From Terfezia claveryi (Eukaryota > Ascomycota > Pezizomycetes > Pezizales > Pezizaceae), in contig WHUX01000192.1 in assembly GCA_015179025.1 (NCBI GenBank), positions 37,333 to 101,332 of the forward strand: a stretch of DNA of 64,000 nt, written 5' to 3'. This document shows, one piece after another, positions 47,055 through 57,482 of this stretch. The position numbers and the translations under genes were made by a program. The notes beneath the pieces were generated by a model. That model was given only the letters and a program-made list of their open reading frames with translations, was not told the DNA's origin and ran no database searches. Each line of letters opens with the position of its first letter. Within the stretch, counting starts at the first letter, position 1.

Positions 47055-47704
47055 TGTTGAAAAAAATTATTTCCTTTTGATATAGTTAAGTATCTCCATA
47101 CAATACATCATTCTTTCTTACAATTACTTCTACATCATACTGATACACAATATAGACACTTGCTACCCAATTAAAGATCTCTATATTATTTTTTTCACAT
47201 ATTTTTATTATCTTTACTTACATTCTTAACTTAGTATCTATTACTGTTGTATGATACTGCTTTACTACTTAAGGTTACTGCTTACTTGTCTCAGTTGTTA
47301 TGACTCAACAATCACCTCTTCTATGACTTTCTGTTATATTCATTAACTCATATTACTGTCTCAGTTGCATACCTCTATATATTTCTTCATTCATATATAC
47401 ACGATATACTATTCTTAGATTATGTTATTTAGACTTTCTTACTAGATCTTTACCCTCTACTTATACTATTATATACGAGTTCTTTACTTCTGTATCTAGT
47501 TCTACATATTTCTTAATTAGACTCAATAGACTGTCTACTCTCAATATAGTTCTATTATCTACTTTCTCGTACTTCTGCTCGCTCACACTTCTGCTCACTC
47601 ACACTTCTGCTCACTTGCACTCTCTACTTAATAGCACTACTGTCCACTACTACTACCTCTGTAATTACTACCACAATACCTCCACTTATAGTTACCTTTT
47701 AATA
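47055..47704 (+). repeat. Copia 3' LTR
   Basis: Partner of 34198-34852, starting TGTTGAAAAAAAT and ending TTTTAATA. Confidence 0.83.
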
Positions 47705-47709
47705 CAGGT

Positions 47710-48127
47710 ATTTCCTCTTACTCTCGGAATATATGATAACCACTTCTAATATTTCTAGTCTAAGTCTTACTTAAGCTATGCTGTTATCATGTGAGCCAAC
47801 TTTTTGCATTCTTAATGTTTGGCTTTTGAATTGATATTGTTAATACACTTTTACCTATCTATCCTTCTATCCATCTTTAACCTTCTATTATTATTCCTAT
47901 ATCACTATTCATCTATTTTGTTTTCTTATAGTATCTATCTCCCAATCCTCTTTTTAGTATTCTTAGCTCTTGCCCTACATCCTTAATATCTCTATCTTAC
48001 AATAGCTCTTTAAGTGTTTCTTACCCAATACCTGATATTTCTATCTTCCTAATCCTATATTCATCTTTTTGATATTCCTTTGCTAAACCCTCGTATTTTT
48101 AATTTCCCTATCCAAGTCCTTCCATAG
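47710..48127. other. Pyrimidine-rich AT spacer between copia and gypsy-B
   Basis: Rich in CTATCTT/CCTTCTAT words with no open frame, no terminal repeats and no match to neighbouring elements that I can see. Confidence 0.4.
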
Positions 48128-48749
48128 TATTACAGGTGAGCTGTAACTACAAATATACAAGTTAGCAAAAGGGTATAAAGTTGTTATTAGTAATCACTAC
48201 AAGTATCAACGCAGTAATAACTTGGGTGTAAAGCAGACTCCATAAGAGTAAAGCTATATGAAACTTAGAACACCATTTGGGTCTTATTGTATTAACTATC
48301 TAAAAGTGGTAGGTTATCCAGAAGCTTAGATCTGATAACAAATAATCAGAGCTAGACAATACTTACTATAATAGCTTAGTAGTATTGACATCAGGTTGTT
48401 GCCTAATTAGGAAATTACTTCCCAATTAAGAATATTGCAGTCTGATATATATTGATTAGGCCACCTAAACTTCTATGTATTGCAGTCAAGCTAACATATA
48501 GAAGCTGTTTTGTAGTATAACTAATAATGATATATGAATAACAAATATAAGAACTTGATGGAACTATATAGAAGAGAGTATATATATAAGAATACATTCA
48601 GAGGTCACATACTTCCCTGAGCTAATACCCATCCATCCTGGATATATTACCCATATCTGTATGATTAATCAGGCTATAATAGTTAGCAGCTATAACTAGG
48701 TATTGAGATATTCCCTAAAGAGGGTAGGTCTCTTACTTAAGCCATAATA
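48128..48749 (-). repeat. Gypsy-B 3' LTR (622 bp)
   Basis: Aligns along its length with the solo LTR at 45228-45843; terminal TG..CA have become TA..TA. No matching short direct repeat is found because the partner LTR is off-window. AAACAGAGAGTAA on the minus strand next to it is the probable purine tract. Confidence 0.75.
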
Positions 48750-48959
48750 TTACTCTCTGTTTAGAGGCAGCTATCCTCAGCTAAATACAAGTCCTTCTGA
48801 CCTTGGAGAAGACAAGTATTTAGTAATAACTCTGGTAACTCTGGTGCCTAGGTACTAACCATGCATGCAGATACCTCTATTCTATTTAAGAGTACTATAA
48901 GACTAGTGTACCTATATATACATGCTATAGCTGTTAAAAACTAAACCTCTCACTAAAAA

Positions 48960-49342
48960 ACCCATAGGGAAAAGATGATGAGTAGGAGGGTAAAAGGTAC
49001 CATGTCTTCATCTATAATATAACTTAATATGAGTCCAATCCCTAAATATCTCTTGCATCTTGTAGCTTATTGGAAAACTTCTCTCAAGAGTCTTTAAGCT
49101 TTTCTAGACCGTTATCTAACTTGTTAAAGGTCTCCCAACTGTCTTCAAACTCCTTGTATCTTTCCCAATGTACCCTATACTTGACTATTCCTTAATTTTT
49201 GTGGGAGTCCATGATGGATTCGACTTCGAAGATATCTAGTTCATCTTCTTCTATATCTTGTGGCTCATCTTGTTATCTAAATGGCATTAAAAGGGTGACA
49301 TGAACAACATTATGCCATCATATGCCTTATGGAAATTTGAGC
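48960..49342 (-). pseudogene. Gypsy-B chromodomain and integrase C-terminus
   Basis: The minus strand reads EVESIMDSHKN, stop, GIVKYRVHWERYKEFEDSWETFNKL around 49220-49110: the aromatic cage/WxxY chromodomain pattern. 48750-48960 has no clear frame. The TRIM-like element separates this from the integrase core. Confidence 0.7.
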
Positions 49343-49347
49343 CTATA

Positions 49348-49613
49348 TGTTAGGGGCGAGCTAGCGATCATGGTGATATCTGTCGGAATATCGATATATA
49401 GGGATAAAATCACTTGCTCAAGCCTAACTGGGTGCACAGTGCGAAGAATAGTAGCTTCATTCAAAGTAACCCAGTGATACAAAACTTCGCTCGAGTCTTA
49501 GAGAACAAGAACTAGATACAAGAAGTGGGCTAATATATAAGAAAGCGGGGCTGCCTTCAGGCCACCCACCATCGGGTGCCGCCAGTCATGCCTGCATAAT
49601 CTCAGCCATAACA
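49348..49613 (-). repeat. TRIM-like element 3' LTR (266 bp)
   Basis: TGTTAGGGGC...CATAACA on the plus strand; very similar to 50611-50876 with a handful of transitions. Confidence 0.9.
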
Positions 49614-49762
49614 TTACTCCCCCTCTGCTAGAGGGCGTCCCGACCGACCAACTTCGCTCACCCTACCCCCTACACGTGTGCATGCATATTGGTAAGCAAT
49701 TAGGGCACGGGGTCCCCACTCAGGATACAACATCATCCTGAGCCCACTAACCTACTCAGACA

Positions 49763-49984
49763 TCACTGAGGACCTCGGGTTATACATCTGTGGAACAGAG
49801 CCTCAACATCTGGCAGCAAGGGCTTGTAAGGTAGCTCGGAAGGATGGGGTATTCTCTCAAACATCGTGGCGTCATACCAGAACATAAACATCTGTAGATC
49901 AACTGATCCGAGTATCTCAACATGAGGTATAACATATATATGGATCATAGATCCGGAGTAATCATGATAGGGGGTATCCCACAT
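49763..49984 (-). other. 73-codon open frame in the TRIM-like element
   Basis: The frame MWDTPYHDYSGSMIHIYV.. is uninterrupted, but I recognise no domain. It might be a captured host fragment or chance. Confidence 0.25.
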
Positions 49985-50214
49985 GCCATTACCATTAAAA
50001 ACCTCTGCGCGGCAAAACCCAGTGGGAAAAAGCCAACGTTACAGGAAAAGGTTCTATGCATGCTTTCCCAGCTATCCAACCCGACTTGCCTGTGCAAGGG
50101 GGGGGTCTTGTTCATTTGCACGCTCGGGGTGCTCATTCGGGTCTTTAGCGCTCGCAGCGCTCGTTTGGGTCTTTAGCACTCAGAGTGCTAGCTTAAGTCT
50201 TCACTCAAGGCGGG

Positions 50215-50345
50215 GGTCTTTGAGCTTTCGAGCTCGAACGTACTTTTTGAGCTTTGAGCTTGATCAGTGTTTTTGAGCTTTGAGCTCGGACGGGGCTTTT
50301 GAGCTTTGAGCTCGTTCGGGGCCTTATAGACTCGTTCGAGGCCTT
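50215..50345. repeat. TTTGAGCTTTGAGCTCG short repeats
   Basis: Four to five imperfect copies of TTTTGAGCTTTGAGCTCG, each containing an AGCT/GAGCTC palindrome; upstream 50140-50200 has GCGCTCGCAGCGC and GCACTCAGAGTGC palindromes. Confidence 0.75.
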
Positions 50346-50600
50346 ATAAGCCTTGCGAGGGGGTGTTTGAGCATGTCGCTCGATATCTGAGACTTAGTAG
50401 ATCCGGAGATCATAATATAGGATTAGTATGTCGGTTAAAACAAGCTAATAAATAAATAGGAGGGGAAAATAATTATTTCCGAGGTCGCTCATATTAGCAA
50501 ATAATCCAGCGACATCCCTTTAGCCATATTCCGGCTGTCCGACAGTGTAGGTAGCGAGGGAGGGGTGATTTGACCCAGAATCACCAGTCCCTTTTGTCAA

Positions 50601-50802
50601 AGCGAAGTAATATTAGGGGCGAGCTAGCGATCACGGTAATATATGTCGGAATATCGATATATAGGGATAAAATCACTTGCTCGGGCCTAACTGGGTGCAC
50701 AGTGCGAAGAATAGTAGCTTTATTCAAAGTAACCCAGTGATACAAAACTTCGCTCGAGTCTTAGAGAACAAGAACTAGATACAAGAAGTGGGCCAATATA
50801 TA
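50601..50802 (-). promoter_or_regulatory. TRIM-like element LTR TATA and putative self-priming pair
   Basis: TATATA at 50802-50797; AGCGAAGT at 50754-50747, 48 nt on; complementary ACTTCGCT at 50608-50601, exactly two bases after the LTR end, as in the gypsy elements. Confidence 0.5.
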
Positions 50803-50876
50803 AGAAAGCGGGGCTGCCTTCAAGCCACCCACCATCGGGTGCCGCCGGTCATGCCTGCATAATCTCAGCCGTAACA
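50611..50876 (-). repeat. TRIM-like element 5' LTR (266 bp)
   Basis: Partner of 49348-49613; first bases TATTAGG instead of TGTTAGG. Confidence 0.9.
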
Positions 50877-50881
50877 CTATA

Positions 50882-52900
50882 TGTATAGGAACCAATAGTT
50901 TTAATAACCTTATAGAGCCCTATCCACTTGCTAGTAAGGGAATGGTTGTTCCTAGCTTGTATCTATATGTTTCAGGAGTTAACTAATACCCAGTCATTGA
51001 CAGCAAACCTGCATGCCTTTTCAAGGTGTATAGCACTTCTTTTGTGGTTGATTTGCTTGAGAGTATCATTAATTTGGTTATGCATAGTTGTTATTGAGTC
51101 TTGTTATTCTTCTGTAGTAGGAAAGGAGAATTCATAGTTTTTTGAAAGGTAAATGGTGTGAGGGTCGAAGCTGTACAAACATCGGTAAGGGGTGTACTTA
51201 TGGGTAGAGTGGATGGTAGTATTATAGGCAAACTCGGCTAAGAGTAGCTATCATTTCCAATGAGCTTGCCTATTATGATAGTAGATAATGAGGTACTGCT
51301 TAAGTGTTTAGACTGCTCGTTTAGCAAGTTAATTAGTCTGAGGTTGATAGGCAGTGAAGAGGCAGAGGGTTATATTGAGCTTTTGGTTAAGCTACTTGAG
51401 GAATCTGGTAGCAAACTGTAAACCATAGTTGGAGGTGATATGTCAAAGAAGGCTATAGAGTCTACATATCTTGTTAATATACGTATCACTGATATTGAAT
51501 ACTGTCTATATAGTCTTTACTAGAATATAGTATTATACTTTCGTAAACTGGTCTATGATAACGAGTATGGCATTAAAACCTTCTGACTCTGGTAGCTTAC
51601 CAATAAAGTCTATAGCTATTTCTTCAAATAGTTGTTTACTAGTTGGTATTAGTACTAACTTCATTTGCCTGCTATACCTATTTGCCTTTACTTTTTGATA
51701 CTTAATATATCCTGCCATATAATTTACAATATCTTCTTGCCATTTATCCCATGTAAAATTCCTTGACCCTAGCTCTTGAGTACAATGTCTTCTCTAATAT
51801 CTTGCCACTTAACTGTCATGGTACTGTCTTAACACTTCTAACTTAAACTAAGGGGGTACTACCTATAGTCCATCCTTCTTCTGCTATCTGGCCATATCTA
51901 TTTCTTCCACTTCAACGTCTTCGGCTTCCTTTTCATCCTCTTCCCCAAGTATTATTAGTTGTCCATCTTCAAAAAATCTAGCATCTATACCTAATTTCTC
52001 TTCCCTTGAATGTCTAGACAGGCCATCAGGCTTACTTATCTTCGAACCAAGTCTGTAGTAAATATAAAAGATGAACTCAAACATGTAGAGGTACCAAGTA
52101 ACTTGATGGGAGTTAAACTTCTGCCTGGTATTGAAATATTACAACCCTTGATAGTCTGTATAGACGTTTACTAGAACACCCACCAACTAATTTCACTACT
52201 TTCAGAAGCAATCCCCGATTGCAAACAATGCTTTATTATAGATTGGCCAGTTGCATTGAGCTGTAGAGAGGGTTTTTGTATGGTATTCAATGGGATGAAG
52301 CTACTTTTCTCCATTGACAACATAGTATTGAGAAACAATACCAGCAATAGCTTGATTACTATTATCAGTCTCTATTATTGTCTCAAGTTGTCTGTCAAAT
52401 TGTGTGAGGATAGAAGCAATGAGGAATCATTCATGGAGATTGTCAAAGGCTTACTATTGTTCATATCTCCAACTAAAAGGAATATCCTTTGTCAACTCTA
52501 TTAAGAGGTATGCCCTTACACTATAGTTAGCAATAAATTGATGATAGTAATTAGCAAAGCCTAGGAATACTTGAACCTCTTTCTTCTTAGTAGGAATGAG
52601 CCACTTGGACATAGTTTCAAGCTTAGAAGGATCTATAAGAATATGTTGTTCATTTCTAATATGACTAAGGAATAAGGTCTCCTGAACATGAAAGTCAAAC
52701 TTCATAAGATTAACAGCTAACCTATATTGGATACATTACCAAAGAACCTTTTCGACTATTTGTTAATATTCTTACTTTGTCTCAAGTCCATAGATAAGTA
52801 TATCATCAAAGTACTAGATACATTCTTTTATATCCTTGAAAATTATATCTATTATCTCTTGAAAGGTAGTGAGGGCATTGGTTAACCTAAATGGCATCAC
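50882..52900 (-). pseudogene. Gypsy-B integrase, RNase H and RT C-terminal part
   Basis: Minus strand: RT with MPFRLTNALTTFQEIID (about 52890-52850), HIRNEQHILIDPSKLETM and EVQVFLGFANYYHQFI (52705-52454), RNase H pieces (52450-52090), KISKPDGLSRHSREEK (about 52040), then integrase with HHCC remains and IAIDFIGKLPESEGFNAILVII (51718-51533) and TAYQPQT-like wording near 51340. Stops are common. It borders the TRIM-like element on one side and gypsy-4 on the other. Confidence 0.75.
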
Positions 52901-52905
52901 AGTAT

Positions 52906-53468
52906 TGTAACGAGGGCTCTGGGGGACAAGGTGACCAAGGGGTACGCCGGGGAAGTGGCAAGGGGCAATCGCACACGTAGGAGCGCTACGTGTGTGATCG
53001 GGGGAAAGGCTAGGGTAAGACACACGTAGGAACGCTACGTGTGTGACCAGGAGAAGACTGAGACGGGGGCAAGGGCAAGAGGCAAGAGACAAGAGGCAAG
53101 AGGCAAGAGGCAAGAGGCAAGAGACACAAGACACGCGGAGGCAGTTGCCGCGTGTGTCAAGGGAGGCAGCTGTACTGCAGAGTTGTTTGTTCGAGACAAG
53201 GATGTGCACAAGGGAGGTGCACAAGCGCTGGGGGAAGCAAGGTCCTGTATTGGGTATACAAGACGTTGGATGGGGATCCAACAAGAGGGCGGAGAGAGCA
53301 AGCAATATATACAGGCTTCTTTCCTGGCCAAGGCCACCGAAAGGAATAAGGTTCCTAAGACCCCTTATCTCGGGAACAGAGATAACAACGATATCAATCA
53401 ACAATAATGAGAGTCGGACGGAATTCCGTCCGACTCTCAAACCTGGCTAGGAAAGGACGGTTGTGACA
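52906..53468 (-). repeat. Gypsy-4 3' LTR
   Basis: Includes a 7-bp GGCAAGA-type array (about 53081-53127), two CACACGTAG/CTACGTGTG hairpins and the GAGAGTCGGACGG inverted repeat. CTATCCCCCCTTTAGG (53469-53484) is the purine-tract complement. Confidence 0.93.
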
Positions 53469-53651
53469 CTATCCCCCCTTTAGGCTCGTAGCTCCAGCGA
53501 CTAGGAGGCCTGGGCACGATAACCGGCAAAATCAACACAGGAAACAACAACAACAAGGTAAGGACAAAGACCCCAACTCCGAACAACCTGACAACAACAG
53601 AAACAACAATCATAATTCCAACTCCAAATTAACGAAGATAAGACAAAAATA

Positions 53652-56600
53652 TCATTCAGCGGGGCGAGGATTGAGAGGGTAACGCTGGTGGAATAGGGTA
53701 ACCAGGACAGGGGCGTTTTCCAGGTCCTCCGCTGGTTGCCAGGTCGTCTCCTCATCTCCCAGCCATTTGACCTTATATTGCAGGTGCCCATACCTTCTTC
53801 GGGAGTCCAGCACTTCCTCTACCTCCCATTCCTCCTCACCTTCGATCACTACAGGAGGGGGAGAGGGGTGTTTCTGCCTTGGGAGGGGATCGTCAGCCGC
53901 TGGCTCAATTTCCGATACGTGTACAACCAGGTGGCGTTTGATGTCCTTGGGGAACCTCAATCGATAGGCATGAGTGCCCACAGCAGCCAACACCTCGAAT
54001 GGACCCAGGAACTTGTGGTCGAGCTTGCGAGATGGCCGTTCCGTCCGGAAGTGCCAGCTGGAGAGCCACACCTTATCTCCTGGCTGATACTTGGGGGCTG
54101 GCAACCGTGATCCATTAGCATATTCAGCTTGCCTGGCTTGCGCATATCCCAGCTCGGCTTTCAGGGTAGAGTGAAGTTCAGAAATCTGCGTGGTGAACTC
54201 CTTAGCTGGGGCTTTCTCCGTGGCCTTGCGCAGAGGTGCTAGGGAGTCTACGAACCGAGGGTGCCAGCCATAATTGGCCAGGAATGGGGAGGTCTTCAGG
54301 GTCTCAGAGAAGTGGTTGTTGGCGGAGAATTCGCAGGTGGCCAGCAATGAAACCCAGTTATTCTGCTGGTAATTGATGTACGCCCTCAGATATTGCTTCA
54401 TGATGGCGTTCATACGTTCTGACTGGCCATCAGTCTGAGGGTGGTATGCCGTAGACAGGTGTACTTCAATACCCAACAGCTCACAGAATGTTTTCCAGAA
54501 GTCGGCGACGAACTGAGGGCCACGGTCTGAGACAATCGACGCTGGGAGGCCATGGTAACGGAAGACATTATCCAGGTAGAGGGATGCCAATTCGGGGGCC
54601 GAGTAGGTGTCTCGACAGGGTATCACATGCCTCATTTTCATTAACCGATCCACTACCATCAAGATGGCGTTGAATCCCGAGTCTTCCGGCAATCCGGTGA
54701 CGAAGTCCATAGTCAGGTGTTGCCAGGATTGTTCTGGGACTTCCAGGGGCTTCAGGGTACCATACGGAGCGTGGCGGGTGGGTTTGGCACGCTTGCAGAC
54801 ATGGCAATTCCGTATGTACCGCTCCACCTCCTTCCGTTGGTTAATCCTCGTATATTGCCTAGCTAGCAGCTCTAACGTTTTAGCTACCCCAGGATGACTC
54901 GCAGCCAAGGTATCATGGTGTTCCTTGATCAGCTGCATCCGCAGCTCTCCTTCAGGTATATAGAGCCGATCTAGGTGGTATAGGAGGCCGTCCTGAGTGG
55001 TGCACTCGGCTAGGGAAATCTTGGTGTGACGGCGCTGTCCAGACTCCACTGCAGTGATTATATCCTTAACCAGGTCGTCCTCCGCATATGCCCGTTGTAT
55101 CCGCAGAAGGAGATCTGCTCCTGGGTTCGCTTTAGCTTTAGCATCAGCATCAGCATCAGCATCAGCATCAGCATCAGCATCAGCATCGGCATCAGTATCA
55201 GCATCAGCATCAGCATCAGCATCAGCATGGCCAGTGGCCACCAGGTCAAGATTTTCAGGTTTCAGTACCACCTGATTTTGGTACTTCAGCCTTTCATCCC
55301 CCCCTTTAGGGAGATCTCCTGATCTCCTGGTCAGTGCGTCTGGTTTCCCACCAGCCTTTCCAGGCCGATACTTGATCTTGAAGTTGAATCGAGATAAGAA
55401 CTCCGACCACCTAGCCTGCCGTCGGTTCAGCAGCTTAGTGGTGGTGAAGTACTCAAGATTCTTATGATCGGATAGCACCTCAATGATCCCCTTGGCTGAC
55501 TCCAGGTGTGGCCTCCACTCCTCGAATGCTCACACAATAGCCATTAACTCCTTATCATAGATTTCATAATTACACTCCGCCGGAGAGTGCTTTTTTGAGA
55601 AGTATGCCACTGGGTGGAGGATGCCGTTCACATGCTGGGACAGGATTCCGGCGGACACATAGTCGGAGGCATCTGTTTCTACGATACACTCGCTGTCGGG
55701 GTCGAAGTGGGCCAGGATCGGGGCTGAGCAGAAGGCTTCCTTGAGTTTCTCGAAGGCAGATTGGGCTTCCAGACCCCACTGGAAGCGTTGGCCCTTTTCC
55801 ATGCCCTTGGTCTTGGTTAATGCTGTCAGTGGTGCCACAATCTTCGAATATCCCAGAATGAACCGGCGATAGAAGTTAGCAAAACCCAGGAAGGCCTGTA
55901 CATCCTTGAGATTGGCTGGAGTTTCCCACTCCTGGATCGTATCAACCTTCGCAGGGTCCATCTGGATGCCCTCCGTGGTGATAATTAGCCCCAGATACTT
56001 GACCTTCTGCACATGGAAATCGCATTTTTCCGGCTTCAGATATAACCCAGCTCCCTCCAGCTTCTCTAGCACTTGTCGGACGTGGATCTTGGGTTCTACT
56101 AGGGTATCCGAGTAAATGAGGATATCGTCCAGGTAGGCGGTGCAGAATACGTCCAGAAAGTCCTGCAGAGTATCATTGATAAAGTGCTGAAAAGAGGCGG
56201 GGGCGTTGGTTAAGCCGAAAGGCATCACATTATACTCAAAATGGCCATATCGCGTCCGGAAGGCAGTTTTCCACTCCTCCCCCTCGGCGATCCGTACTAG
56301 GTTGTAAGCCCCTCTTAAATCCAGTTTGGTGAACCATTTTGCCTTGGAGAGCCTGGCTAATGTTTCCTGGATCAGAGGTAGAGGATACCTGTTCTTGACC
56401 GTTATCTTGTTCAGGCCACGATAATCAACGCACAACCGAAGAGAGCCGTCCGACTTCTTCACGAACAGCACAGGGGCACCCGCTGGGGAGGAGCTATGGC
56501 GAATAAAGCTCTTGTTGAGGTTTTCCTCCAAGTACTTTTTTAGGGCTTCCAGCTCTACTCGGGACATTCCATAGAGGGGCCCATAGGGAGGGGTTTTACC

Positions 56601-57481
56601 TTCTATCAGCGGAATCGTGTGGTCATATGGTCGGTGAGGTGCCAACTTCTCTGCGGCTTTTTCCGAGAACAGGTCAATGAACTCGTGGTACTCATCCGGA
56701 ACCAAGGATTTCCACTCCTCCTTGGACCGGGTCTTGTTAATTTCCAGATTGATCTCATAAATTGAGAGGGTATGCGCCTTGAGCTTATGCCTCCTGGTGA
56801 GATGAGCGAAGGCCCCTGCTCCAATAAAGTCAATATTCAGGGGTTTTGCGAGGGCGGGGGATATCGGGGAAACTGGGGGAATGGTGGCATTGATATGTGC
56901 AGGCGGGATTACCACCTGAGTCGAGTGGATTATTGGGGGTGGCAATGCGCACAGCCCAGTGACAGTGGTTTTTGGATCTCCACAGTGTTTTTTGCAATAA
57001 GGGCTGTTGAATTGCAAGGTGTAAGAGCCGAAGCTGACTGATACATCGTGCATCCTAAGCCAGGGGATCCCAAGGACAATTGGATACTTTAGCTTGGTTA
57101 CGAACATTGGGAGGTCCTCCGAATAGTCTCCAATAGCACTGGGCAGACACGCGAGATGGGTAATAGCCCCAGAAGAGATAGGGCGGCCGTCAATGACATC
57201 AAGAAGGCGGGGAGTCTTTAGCTTGGAGGTTGGTATGGAGTTTTTACTGACGAAGGTCTGATCAATGAAGGCTATCCCCGAAGCACCACAATCTATGAGA
57301 GCTGATGTTACCACTGTTTTACTATTGAATTTAACAGTTATTGGTACTACAAAATGCTCGCCAAACAAGTGAGATTCATCAACAGACATAGATGCAGGCA
57401 AGGAAAACGCAGACAAAGATAAATGACCCATGATAGGTCCCTTGCTAGTGTCAGCAACTAGGCAAGGGACTCCGCTTTTCC
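53652..57481 (-). pseudogene. Gypsy-4 pol: near-intact protease-RT-RNase H-integrase-chromodomain, one stop
   Basis: Entered by -1 frameshift from gag. Protease DCGASG (about 57285); [17 protein letters not shown] and [10 protein letters not shown] (about 56230-56110); RNase [13 protein letters not shown] (about 55680); TGA for Arg at 55527-55529 in [12 protein letters not shown]; a (DA)n acidic linker (55138-55228); H2C2 NCHVCKRAK (about 54800); integrase DDE residues in [14 protein letters not shown] and TDGQSERMN; GPFEVL linker; chromodomain EEEWEVEEVLDSRRRYGHLQYKVKWLG (about 53845-53765). Roughly 1,290 codons. Only the TGA separates it from a complete frame. All catalytic residues I can check are present. 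Confidence 0.92.
55138..55228 (-). repeat. Hexanucleotide repeat coding (Asp-Ala)n in gypsy-4 pol
   Basis: GCATCA repeated about 15 times with three variants, coding DADADA between RNase H and the integrase zinc region. The same place holds (DA)n in gypsy-3 (42110-42187) and EA repeats in gypsy-1 (17713-17742) and gypsy-2 (26427-26470). Confidence 0.88.
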
Positions 57482-57482
57482 C
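57438..57482 (-). promoter_or_regulatory. Gypsy-4 -1 ribosomal frameshift signal
   Basis: GGGAAAA (57482-57476) in gag phase G GGA AAA; spacer GCGGAG (57475-57470); arm TCCCTTGCCTAGT (57469-57457); 7-nt loop; arm ACTAGCAAGGGA (57449-57438). The slip moves reading from GKAESLA-stop to GKSGVPCLV.., the open pol frame. Confidence 0.85.

Larger units (their letters stand above)
34198..47704 (+). mobile_element. Ty1/copia retrotransposon, decayed, with two nested insertions
   Basis: LTRs 34198-34852 and 47055-47704 (655 and 650 bp) begin TGTTGAAAAAAAT and end AATA; flanks GAGGT/CAGGT look like a target duplication with one change. Domain order gag, protease, integrase, RT, RNase H on the plus strand is the copia order. 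A hAT-type element (37591-38371) and gypsy-3 (39962-46813) sit inside. Without them the element is about 5.9 kb. Many stops. Confidence 0.87.
49348..50876 (-). mobile_element. 1.53-kb TRIM-like LTR element without gag or pol
   Basis: Two 266-bp LTRs (49348-49613, 50611-50876) and a perfect 5-bp duplication CTATA (49343-49347, 50877-50881). The minus strand shows a purine tract (CAGAGGGGGAGTAA) before the left LTR and a primer site after the right LTR. The ~1-kb interior has no retroviral domain; it holds a 73-codon minus-strand frame (49763-49984, MWDTPYHDYSGSMIHIYV..) of unknown nature and a run of TTTGAGCTTTGAGCTCG repeats at 50215-50345. Non-autonomous. Confidence 0.9.

Noticed and set aside
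48128..48749. A second solo LTR like 45228-45843
   Set aside because: No direct repeats flank it, and gypsy-B coding relics follow directly, so it is better read as the 3' LTR of gypsy-B.
50101..50210. Palindromes GCGCTCGCAGCGC and GCACTCAGAGTGC as a terminator or replication origin
   Set aside because: They lie inside the TRIM-like element with no associated gene, and bacterial-type terminators do not apply in this setting.
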